DNA of 5,631 bases. Origin: Chloroflexota bacterium (lineage in GTDB: Bacteria; Chloroflexota; Anaerolineae; VGOG01). The stretch lies in NCBI GenBank assembly GCA_030615705.1, contig JAUWYT010000133.1:1-5631 (forward strand), given 5' to 3'. Numbering within the stretch: the stretch's first letter is position 1; the number at the start of each line of letters is the position of its first letter. A program made the translations under genes and the position numbers. Shown here piece after piece: positions 1-5,385 of the stretch. The notes below the pieces were generated by a model. The model did not search any database. It had not been told where the DNA came from and saw nothing but the letters and a program-made list of their open reading frames with translations.

Positions 1-28
1 TCCGCCACTATAGACGGGTTCGGACCTG

Positions 29-64
29 CGTATATATTATACTCTAAAACTTTCAATCTGTCAA
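29..64 (-). promoter_or_regulatory. Consensus sigma-70 promoter reading leftward out of the window
   Basis: On the minus strand a perfect -35 box TTGACA (plus 64-59) is separated by exactly 17 bases from a perfect -10 box TATAAT (plus 41-36). Transcription should begin near plus position 29 and run off the left edge. It is divergent from dnaJ. Two perfect hexamers at optimal spacing mark a strong housekeeping promoter. The target gene is not in the window, because only about 29 transcribed bases are visible. Confidence 0.8.
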
Positions 65-194
65 TAGGGAATTTCGCGGCGTTTGGGAAAGGAAGTTTGA
101 TAGATGACACTGGCCGTTGACCAAGTTATTACTCAATGGCCCCTTTGGCGAGCCGAAGAAATACCCAGCCAAATGTAGTGAGAACTGAGAGCAG
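65..194 (+). other. dnaJ upstream region, no clear promoter
   Basis: This non-coding stretch lies between the divergent promoter and dnaJ. I see no convincing plus-strand -35/-10 pair: TTGACC at 117-122 has no -10 partner at proper spacing. I also see no CIRCE-type heat-shock operator. A small hairpin, CTTTGG-CGAG-CCGAAG (143-158), could form in the dnaJ leader. It has no following T-run, so it is not a terminator. How dnaJ is regulated cannot be read from this sequence. Confidence 0.5.
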
Positions 195-1310
195 ATGAGC
201 ACGAAGCGTGACTACTACGAAGTTCTCGGCGTGGGCCGCTCGGCCAGCCAGGATGAGATAAAGAAGGCCTACCGGCGGCTGGCCCGCCAATATCACCCCG
301 ACGTCAATAAGAGCCCCGACGCCGAAGCTAAATTCAAAGGCATAAACGAGGCCTACGAGGTGCTCTCTGATCAGGAGAAGCGAGCCACCTACGACCGCTT
401 CGGTCATTCTGGCGTGCAGGGGCGCTGGGGCGACTTCAGCGACTTCGGGTTCGGCGGCTTCAGTGACATCTTCGGAGACCTCTTTGGCTTCGGCCCCCGC
501 ACCGGGTCTCGGCGCGCGCCCCGCCGAGGGGCTGACCTGCGCTACGATCTGACCATCTCTTTCGAGGAAGCTGTCTTCGGCTGCGAGAAGGAACTGGAAA
601 TTCCCCGCTATGAGACCTGCCGTCGCTGTCACGGCAGCGGCGCTGAGCCGGGCACCAGTCCTATCCGCTGCCCCCAGTGTAACGGCACCGGCGAGGTGCG
701 GCGCACCCAACAGTCCATCCTCGGTTCTTTTATCAACGTGAGCACCTGTCCCGGCTGCAGAGGGGAGGGGGAGATTGTAACCACCCCTTGCACTGAGTGC
801 CGTGGTCAGAAGCGCGTGCGAGTGACCCGCACCATCTCCGTCAAAGTGCCGGCGGGGGTAGATAACGGGACACAGATCCGCCTGGCCGGTGAAGGGGAGC
901 CCGGAACGCGGGGCGGCCCACCGGGCAACCTCTACGTGGTTCTCTCGGTCAAGCGCCATCGGTATTTCCGCCGTCAGGATAACAACATCGTCCTGGAATT
1001 GGCGATAAACGTCGCCCAGGCAGCCCTGGGCGATCAGGTTATGGTGCCTACGCTGGACGGTGATGAGATATTGGTCATCCCCGCCGGCACTCAGACGGGC
1101 AAGGTTTTCCGGGTGCGGGGCAAAGGCGTGCCCTATCTCAGGCGCAATGGCCGGGGCGACCAGTTGGTGATGGTACAGGTAGCGATTCCCACTGAATTGA
1201 GCGACGAACAGAAAGAACTGTTCAAGGATTTGGCCAAGACGTTGGGTAAGGAGGTTATCCCCCAGGAAGAAAAGGGCTTCTTCGAGAAGATGGTGGATTT
1301 CTTCAAATGA
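195..1310 (+). CDS. dnaJ: Chaperone protein DnaJ (type I Hsp40)
   Basis: This is the cytoplasmic co-chaperone that delivers unfolded clients to DnaK and stimulates its ATPase. The 371 residues are a normal length for type I DnaJ. Domains run in canonical order. The J domain spans residues 1-70 with the essential HPD at 34-36. A short Gly/Phe-rich linker covers about 70-105. The zinc-binding domain has four CxxC pairs at C142/C145, C159/C162, C185/C188 and C199/C202; the last repeat ends CRGQK rather than CxGxG. Two beta-rich C-terminal client-binding domains follow (about 210-345). The start is fixed by an in-frame TGA at 186-188, just upstream of the first ATG. Only a weak purine-rich ribosome site (GAGAG) precedes it, with short spacing. 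dnaK and grpE are not in view; prmA follows after 15 bases, a common bacterial arrangement. All functional residues are present. Confidence 0.97.
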   Translation: MSTKRDYYEVLGVGRSASQDEIKKAYRRLARQYHPDVNKSPDAEAKFKGINEAYEVLSDQEKRATYDRFGHSGVQGRWGDFSDFGFGGFSDIFGDLFGFGPRTGSRRAPRRGADLRYDLTISFEEAVFGCEKELEIPRYETCRRCHGSGAEPGTSPIRCPQCNGTGEVRRTQQSILGSFINVSTCPGCRGEGEIVTTPCTECRGQKRVRVTRTISVKVPAGVDNGTQIRLAGEGEPGTRGGPPGNLYVVLSVKRHRYFRRQDNNIVLELAINVAQAALGDQVMVPTLDGDEILVIPAGTQTGKVFRVRGKGVPYLRRNGRGDQLVMVQVAIPTELSDEQKELFKDLAKTLGKEVIPQEEKGFFEKMVDFFK

Positions 1311-1325
1311 GAGGGAAGTGAAGAA

Positions 1326-2219
1326 TTGAGTTGGCTGGAAGCCAGTGTGCAGGTGGATGGTGAAGCTGCTGAGGCGGTGAGCGAAGTGTTTAACCGCTAC
1401 GGGCGCGGTGGGGCAGTGCTGTCAACAGGTTTTGACGACGAGTCAGGCAACACGGCGGTGGTCACAGTCAAGACCTACCTGCCTTTGGGCGAAGAGGGAC
1501 TAGAAACTCGGAAGAGCATAGAAGAGGCCCTCTGGCATCTAAGTCAGATCTACCCTCTCCCACCACCTGAGTTCCGCGAGCTCACCGAAGACGATTGGGC
1601 CAATGCCTGGAAGAAGCACTATCACGTCCTGCAGATCGGCCAGCGCATCGTGATCAAGCCCCTGTGGCAAGAGCACAAGCCACGGCCTGATGAGGTCGTG
1701 ATCGAGCTGGATCCGAGCATGGCCTTCGGCACGGGCTTGCATCCCACCACACGGATGTGCCTGCGGGCTCTAGAGGAGCACCTGAAGCCGGGAGACAAAG
1801 TGTTGGACCTGGGCACAGGCTCGGGGATCCTGGCTATCGCCGCGGCCAAGCTGGGAGCAGGCTCCGTCCTGGCCCTGGACAACGATCCGCTGGCCGTAAG
1901 AGCAGCCCGAGCTAACGTGCAATCCAACGGAGTGCAAGACATCGTCACCGTTGAGCCCGGCTCGTTGGACAAGGCCACGGAGGAATTTGAGCTAGTGCTC
2001 GTCAACATCCTGGCCAGGGTGATCATTGAGCTCGCCGCCCAGGGGCTGATGGATCGAGTTCGACCGACCGGTCTGATGATCGCAGCGGGCATCATCGAAA
2101 AGCAGGAGGGGGAAGTAACGGCGGCTTTAAGAGAGCATGAGATAGAGATCGTCGAACGTTGGCAGGAGAAGGATTGGGTGACCTTAGTTGGAGGTTGGAA
2201 GTTGGAGATTGGAGGTTAG
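1326..2219 (+). CDS. prmA: Ribosomal protein L11 methyltransferase PrmA
   Basis: PrmA is an S-adenosylmethionine-dependent enzyme that methylates amino groups of ribosomal protein L11 in the cytoplasm. The 297 residues comprise an N-terminal L11-recognition domain (about 1-90) and a Rossmann-fold methyltransferase. Signatures include DWANAWKKHYHV in the linker, DPSMAFGTGLHPTT at 129-142, the SAM-binding LDLGTGSG at 160-167, an acidic motif around LALDNDP, and the catalytic-loop VNILA at 226-230. The start is a TTG. It is supported by GAGGGA at 1311-1316, nine bases upstream, and by the fit of MSWLEASV to the family N-terminus. The last ten residues (288-297) and the TAG stop lie inside a tandem heptamer repeat, so the natural C-terminus has been rewritten or extended by the repeat. 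The gene is probably co-transcribed with dnaJ. Confidence 0.95.
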   Translation: MSWLEASVQVDGEAAEAVSEVFNRYGRGGAVLSTGFDDESGNTAVVTVKTYLPLGEEGLETRKSIEEALWHLSQIYPLPPPEFRELTEDDWANAWKKHYHVLQIGQRIVIKPLWQEHKPRPDEVVIELDPSMAFGTGLHPTTRMCLRALEEHLKPGDKVLDLGTGSGILAIAAAKLGAGSVLALDNDPLAVRAARANVQSNGVQDIVTVEPGSLDKATEEFELVLVNILARVIIELAAQGLMDRVRPTGLMIAAGIIEKQEGEVTAALREHEIEIVERWQEKDWVTLVGGWKLEIGG

Positions 2220-2269
2220 AGGTTAAAGGTTGACCCTCCAACTTCCAGCCTCTACCTTCCAACTCCCAA
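2188..2269. repeat. Inverted array of TTGGAGG-type heptamers
   Basis: Six tandem 7-base units (TTGGAGG, TTGGAAG, TTGGAGA, TTGGAGG, TTAGAGG, TTAAAGG) occupy 2188-2229. After a short turn, five units in the opposite orientation (CCTCCAA, CTTCCAG, CCTCTAC, CTTCCAA, CTCCCAA) occupy 2235-2269. The arms fold: 2189-2207 pairs with 2236-2254 over 19 consecutive positions, two of them G-T wobbles, with an uninterrupted 11-bp core GGAAGTTGGAG/CTCCAACTTCC. No T-tract follows, so it is not an intrinsic terminator. It overlaps the 3' end of prmA and stops just before the rsmE ribosome site (AAAGGAG, 2268-2274). It is probably a dispersed intergenic repeat; in mRNA it could stabilise the upstream transcript or set translation between the two genes. 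Confidence 0.85.
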
Positions 2270-2284
2270 AGGAGAATTCAGGTT

Positions 2285-3097
2285 ATGCACCGCTTTTTTG
2301 TATCGCCCAAGCAGTTTGAGAATGACAAAGTTGCCATTACCGGGCCAGCAGTGCACCAGATCCGAAACGTCCTGCGCCTACGCCCTGGCGACCACATCGT
2401 CGTCCTGGACAACTCCGGCTGGGAGCGGGAGGCAGAAATCGTCGGGGTGGGGCGAGAGCAGGTAGTAGGTAGGATGCTAAGCAAGACTCTCGCTACCGGC
2501 GAGCCCCGCACCAAGATATCTCTCTATCAGGGCATGCTCAAGGGCAGCCATTTTGAGCTCGTCTTGCAGAAGGGCACGGAACTAGGCATCGTAGAATTCG
2601 TGCCCCTCATCAGCCAGCGCTGCGTCATCGCCAGCCTGGATGACGTGAACAAGAAGAGGGGGCGTTGGCAACGCATCATTCAGGAAGCAGCAGAGCAAAG
2701 TAGGCGGGGCAGGCTTCCCAACCTCCAGTTGGCCACGCTCTTTTCCCAGGCCTGCGAACGGGCAAGGCGGACAGGAGGGCTCTCACTGATGCCCTGGGAG
2801 GAAGAGAAGAGGGTCAACCTGAAGCTAGTATTTGGGAAGGGCCGCCGGCCCGGAACGGCCTCTGGCCCAGAGGGCGGAGAGGAGGCGAAGGAAAGCAAGG
2901 CCCCGTCATTTCCTTCCAGGCCCTTTTCCATTAGCCTCTTCATCGGCCCCGAGGGGGGCTTCACTTCTGAGGAGGTGACATTGGCTCAACGGTACGGCAT
3001 CGTCCGCATCACCCTGGGCCCGCGCATCCTGCGGGCTGAGACGGCCGGCTTGGTGGCCACGGCGGCTATCTTGTATGAACTGGGGGACTTAAGCTAG
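2285..3097 (+). CDS. rsmE: 16S rRNA (uracil-1498-N3)-methyltransferase RsmE
   Basis: RsmE methylates N3 of U1498 in helix 44 of 16S rRNA within the assembled 30S subunit, using S-adenosylmethionine. Residues 1-70 form a PUA-like RNA-binding domain (MHRFFV start, HQIRNVLRLRPGD). The rest is a SPOUT methyltransferase with YQGMLKG, KGTELG and the trefoil-knot SAM-binding motifs IGPEGGFT (220-227) and LGPRILRAETA (244-254). The start ATG has AAAGGAG ten bases upstream. At 270 residues it is longer than the usual roughly 240-250. The excess is a Gly/Pro/Glu/Lys-rich insert at about 184-215, just before the IGPEGGF strand, encoded by palindromic DNA. The reading frame and the catalytic motifs are intact, so the enzyme is probably functional. 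Confidence 0.95.
   Translation: MHRFFVSPKQFENDKVAITGPAVHQIRNVLRLRPGDHIVVLDNSGWEREAEIVGVGREQVVGRMLSKTLATGEPRTKISLYQGMLKGSHFELVLQKGTELGIVEFVPLISQRCVIASLDDVNKKRGRWQRIIQEAAEQSRRGRLPNLQLATLFSQACERARRTGGLSLMPWEEEKRVNLKLVFGKGRRPGTASGPEGGEEAKESKAPSFPSRPFSISLFIGPEGGFTSEEVTLAQRYGIVRITLGPRILRAETAGLVATAAILYELGDLS
2834..2929. repeat. Nested palindromic insert inside rsmE
   Basis: This segment encodes the extra residues of RsmE. GGGAAGGGCC (2834-2843) can pair with GGCCCTTTTCC (2919-2929), closing three smaller hairpins: GGGCC-GCC-GGCCC (2839-2851), CTCTG-GCC-CAGAG (2860-2872) and GAAGGAAA/TTTCCTTC (2887-2894 with 2909-2916). The first of these and the outer stem share bases, so they are alternative folds. 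The density of inverted repeats and the low-complexity protein product suggest a palindromic element that entered the gene in frame. That origin is inference; I recognise no known element. Confidence 0.5.
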
Positions 3098-3133
3098 GAA
3101 GCCCGCTTCATCGAGGAAGGAGGTAAGAGACCT

Positions 3134-3427
3134 ATGAAGTTGATCCAGGCCATCGTCCACAACGACGATGCTGATGCAGTAATCAATGCCCTGTTAGCCC
3201 AGGGCTTCAGAGCCACGCGCATGGCAAGCACCGGCGGTTTCCTGCGAGCAGGTAACACGACCATTGTGAGCGGTCTCGAGGAAGACCAAGTTGATGAGGC
3301 GCTGAGTATCATCAAGCAGCACGTCAAGTCTCGCCTGTATACGCCCGCATGGCCCCAGGCGAAAGAGGTGGAGGTCAGCGGGGCCATCGTCTTCGTGATA
3401 AATGTGGAGAGGCTCGAGAGACTGTAA
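3134..3427 (+). CDS. Cyclic-di-AMP receptor, PII-like (PstA/DarA family)
   Basis: This is a 97-residue trimeric PII-like protein of the family typified by PstA/DarA (formerly DUF970), which binds cyclic-di-AMP in the cytoplasm. The core motif STGGFLRAGNTT (residues 32-43) is nearly identical to the Firmicute proteins. R26, T28, G35, F36, L37 and N41, which lie at or near the ligand pocket in those proteins, are all in place. Family proteins are usually about 109 residues; the shortening falls in the loop between KSRLYTP and VEVSGAIVFV, so one of the flexible loops is smaller. A very strong ribosome site, AAGGAGGT (3117-3124), lies nine bases before the ATG. It follows rsmE by 36 bases and seems to be the last gene of the operon. 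The downstream effector of this family is generally unclear, and the sequence does not reveal it. Confidence 0.93.
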   Translation: MKLIQAIVHNDDADAVINALLAQGFRATRMASTGGFLRAGNTTIVSGLEEDQVDEALSIIKQHVKSRLYTPAWPQAKEVEVSGAIVFVINVERLERL

Positions 3428-3450
3428 AATACAAAGCAAAGAGGCTACTA

Positions 3451-3488
3451 AACCCGTCAGCCAACTTCGTCGGCATTGAAGGGGACAA
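3451..3488 (+). promoter_or_regulatory. Segment resembling the 3' half of a ydaO (c-di-AMP) riboswitch
   Basis: The sequence ACCCGTCAGCCAACTTCG followed by TCGGCATTGAAGGGG closely follows the highly conserved 3' portion of the ydaO/yuaA aptamer as I recall it (ACCCGACAGCTAACTCCG, GGAGGCAATAAAGG in the Thermoanaerobacter example). Only 23 bases separate this from the stop codon of the c-di-AMP receptor gene. I could not find the matching 5' half (GCCGAATCC, GGAACC and GGGGTGAA-type blocks) upstream. It is either a decayed or unusual aptamer or a chance match. Its position, before an intrinsic terminator and a wall- or sugar-active hydrolase, is where such a switch would be expected. Confidence 0.35.
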
Positions 3489-3510
3489 CTCTGTGCGATT
3501 CTGAGCAGCC

Positions 3511-3541
3511 GAGCCACAGGTTTCCTGTGGTCTTTTTGTTT
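3511..3541 (+). terminator. Intrinsic terminator between the c-di-AMP receptor gene and the glycosidase
   Basis: A perfect 7-bp stem CCACAGG (3514-3520) / CCTGTGG (3524-3530) with a TTT loop is followed at once by TCTTTTTGTTT (3531-3541). This is a classical Rho-independent terminator for the upstream operon, or an attenuator for the next gene. Competing pairings exist: CTGTG (3491-3495) with CACAG (3515-3519), and GGGGACAA (3481-3488) with TTGTCCTC (3540-3547, one wobble). Both would disturb or enclose the terminator, so conditional read-through is possible. Confidence 0.85.
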
Positions 3542-3559
3542 GTCCTCTCAACCGAACAC

Positions 3560-3583
3560 GGAAGGGGAGAAAAACCCAATTTG
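3560..3583 (+). promoter_or_regulatory. Ribosome binding site and TTG start of the glycosidase
   Basis: GGAAGGGGAG (3560-3569) lies eleven bases before a TTG at 3581 that is in frame with the hydrolase. Starting here gives MSDLLARLTNRRNTAILVALLVLV, a short positive head followed directly by a membrane segment. The upstream in-frame ATG at 3476 would place the terminator hairpin and T-tract inside the coding region, and it has no comparable ribosome site near enough to it. I therefore prefer the TTG. Confidence 0.75.
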
Positions 3584-5242
3584 AGTGATCTGTTAGCGCG
3601 ATTGACCAACAGGAGAAACACGGCCATCTTGGTCGCCCTGCTAGTTCTGGTAGGATTGTCGCTTTTCGCCTTGCGGGCCCTTCGGCTTGTAAGCAAAGCG
3701 ACCTCAGGACAGGCCTCTGTTTCTCATCTCCTGTTGAACTGGACGGGAGAGGAGGAACCCCTGCCCCAGGTGCGGGGGGTGTTCCAACTGGTCTCTAATC
3801 TGACCCGACCGCAGCCAAAGACTAAACCTTATGTCCCTGTGTCCCACACCGGCGTTTGTCCCTTCGGCATCAACGTGTTTCTAGAGCAAGAAGTAGAGAC
3901 GGAGAAGCGAGAGCGCACTTTACAAATGGTCAGCGAGGCCGGCTTCAAGTGGATTCGTCAGGAGTTTCCCTGGGAGGATATCGAAATCCACGGCAGGGGC
4001 GATTTCGAGGACCGTCGCCACGAGCCCTATCGCTCGGCCTGGGCCAAATATGATAACATCGTGGAATTGGCCGAGAAGTACGATCTTTCGATCATCGCCC
4101 GCCTGAGCAACCCCCCGGCCTGGTCACGGGCAGCAGGCGATGAGATTGGCACCTACGCCCCGCCCGACGACTACACCGACTTCGGCGACTTCGTCCACGC
4201 CGTGGTGAGCCGCTACAAAGGCCGCATCAAGTATTACCAGATCTGGAACGAGCCAAACATCTACCCTGAGTGGGGCGAGCAGCCGGTGGATCCCGAAGCC
4301 TACACGGAACTGCTCAAGGTTGGCTACACCCGAGCCAAGGAGGCCGACCCCGATTGTGTGACCATCAGCGGGGCCCTGGCCTCTACTATCGATCTGGGTC
4401 CTGATAACCTGAACGACTTCATCTTCCTGCAGCGGATGTACGACGCTGGGGCCAGGGACTACTTCGATGTATTGGCCATGCAGGGCTATGGCCTCTGGTC
4501 AGGCCCCTATGACCGGCGGATGCGGCCTCGGGTCATAAACTTCTCCCGTCCCCTTTACATCCGCGACATCATGGTCAGAAACGGCGACGAGAACAAGCCC
4601 ATCTGGATCTCGGAGATGAACTGGAACGCCGTCCCTGCCGACTTCCCCGATAAACCGTACGGCTATGTTACTGAGGAGCAACAGGCCCGCTACGTCGTGG
4701 AGGCCTACCGGCTGGTCCAAGCAGAGTGGCCCTGGGTGGGCGTGGTCAACTTCTGGTTCTTCAAGCGCCCCTCTGAGGCCGAGCAAGACCAGGCCTGGTA
4801 CTATTTCCGCATGGTCGAGCCCGATTTCACCCCCTTGCCGGTCTATCACGCGATGAAGGAGTACGCCAACCGGCCGCCGGCCATGTATCCGGGCTATCAT
4901 CAGGAGGATCATTGGGCGGTGCATTATGAGGGCGAGTGGAGCACCTTGGCCGACGAACAGGCGGTGCTGGGAGCCTACCGCCGGAGCGAGGAAGCAGGGC
5001 CGAGGTTATCCTTTGCTTTTCATGGCACCGATCTGATTTTGGTGGTGATCAAAAGCGAGGGCTCGGGCGCATTGCAGGTGATCGTTGACGACCGACTGCC
5101 CGTCGAGATCGAGCTTCGCAGCTCCGCGCCGGAGTTCGGAGTGCGAGTGCCCATCGCCTGCGGCCTGACGGACGGGGAGCATCGGGTGCGAATCAAGGTC
5201 CTGGGCGAGGGCGCGGCCCTCGACGGTTTCATCGTGCGGTAG
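3581..5242 (+). CDS. Membrane-anchored clan GH-A glycoside hydrolase with C-terminal beta domain
   Basis: From the TTG at 3581 the protein is 553 residues. A basic head and one hydrophobic helix (about 13-33) should anchor it in the membrane with the rest outside. Residues about 85-440 form a (beta/alpha)8 barrel of the GH5/GH39 type: GFKWIRQEFPWEDIE after strand 2, the acid/base glutamate E224 in YQIWNEPNIYPEW, and the predicted nucleophile E345 in IWISEMNWN. The E-to-E spacing of 121 residues fits retaining clan GH-A enzymes. The last roughly 110 residues (VHYEGEWS to GEHRVRIKVLGEGAALDGFIVR) read as a beta-sandwich resembling galactose-binding or carbohydrate-binding modules. Both catalytic residues are present, so it is probably active. 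The substrate cannot be told; a plant, biofilm or self-made polysaccharide are all possible. It lies 153 bases after the c-di-AMP receptor gene, past a terminator, so it is probably transcribed separately or by controlled read-through. Confidence 0.85.
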   Translation: MSDLLARLTNRRNTAILVALLVLVGLSLFALRALRLVSKATSGQASVSHLLLNWTGEEEPLPQVRGVFQLVSNLTRPQPKTKPYVPVSHTGVCPFGINVFLEQEVETEKRERTLQMVSEAGFKWIRQEFPWEDIEIHGRGDFEDRRHEPYRSAWAKYDNIVELAEKYDLSIIARLSNPPAWSRAAGDEIGTYAPPDDYTDFGDFVHAVVSRYKGRIKYYQIWNEPNIYPEWGEQPVDPEAYTELLKVGYTRAKEADPDCVTISGALASTIDLGPDNLNDFIFLQRMYDAGARDYFDVLAMQGYGLWSGPYDRRMRPRVINFSRPLYIRDIMVRNGDENKPIWISEMNWNAVPADFPDKPYGYVTEEQQARYVVEAYRLVQAEWPWVGVVNFWFFKRPSEAEQDQAWYYFRMVEPDFTPLPVYHAMKEYANRPPAMYPGYHQEDHWAVHYEGEWSTLADEQAVLGAYRRSEEAGPRLSFAFHGTDLILVVIKSEGSGALQVIVDDRLPVEIELRSSAPEFGVRVPIACGLTDGEHRVRIKVLGEGAALDGFIVR

Positions 5243-5261
5243 CATTACTTCAGTAAACGGA

Positions 5262-5361
5262 GGCTTGCTTCTGGGGAAGAGATAGATATAATTCACGCGA
5301 GGAGAAGTGGTTCGGGTCAAGGATGTTTGCCGAGATTCTCTTCCAGAGTCTTGGGCAAGCC
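5262..5361. repeat. Long imperfect inverted repeat around the promoter/leader of the last gene
   Basis: GGCTTGC (5262-5268) is the exact complement of GCAAGCC (5355-5361), and collinear with it GGAAGAG (5275-5281) is the exact complement of CTCTTCC (5338-5344). Two 7-bp stems therefore nest around a 56-base centre. A smaller hairpin, TTGCC (5327-5331 region) with GGCAA (5354-5358 region), is an alternative. It may be a structured RNA leader, an operator-like DNA palindrome, or a remnant of a small mobile element. Confidence 0.4.
5265..5292 (+). promoter_or_regulatory. Candidate sigma-70 promoter for the last gene
   Basis: A perfect -10 box TATAAT at 5287-5292 is preceded, 16 bases upstream, by TTGCTT (5265-5270), which matches only the first three bases of the -35 consensus. 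Transcription would start near 5299, leaving an untranslated leader of about 87 bases before the ATG at 5386. No clear terminator for the glycosidase gene is visible upstream; the small palindrome TTACTTCAGTAA (5245-5256) lacks a T-tract. Confidence 0.5.
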
Positions 5362-5385
5362 AAACGCATTTAAGGAGGAGCGATA

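Noticed and set aside
65..194. CIRCE/HrcA heat-shock operator upstream of dnaJ
   Set aside because: No TTAGCACTC/GAGTGCTAA pair or near match is present in the leader.
129..959. 276-residue open frame on the minus strand opposite dnaJ
   Set aside because: It lies antisense to a fully recognisable dnaJ, has no ribosome site or family motif, and is a typical by-product of GC-rich codon structure.
1622..2095. 157-residue minus-strand frame within prmA
   Set aside because: Antisense to conserved PrmA motifs, with serine- and arginine-rich composition typical of a shadow frame and no supporting signals.
2188..2269. CRISPR-like or terminator interpretation of the heptamer repeat
   Set aside because: Units are only 7 bases with no spacers, so it is not CRISPR. 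The hairpin has no T-tract, so it is not an intrinsic terminator.
3451..3530. Circularly permuted ydaO aptamer using GCCGAGCC (3508-3515) as the 5' half
   Set aside because: Those bases form the terminator's left flank, and the other conserved 5' blocks are missing, so a permuted aptamer is not supported.
4499..4924. 141-residue minus-strand frame within the glycosidase gene
   Set aside because: Antisense to the catalytic domain, with no ribosome site or recognisable domain.
5245..5256. Terminator for the glycosidase gene at TTACTTCAGTAA
   Set aside because: The stem is only 4 bp, AT-rich and without a following T-run.
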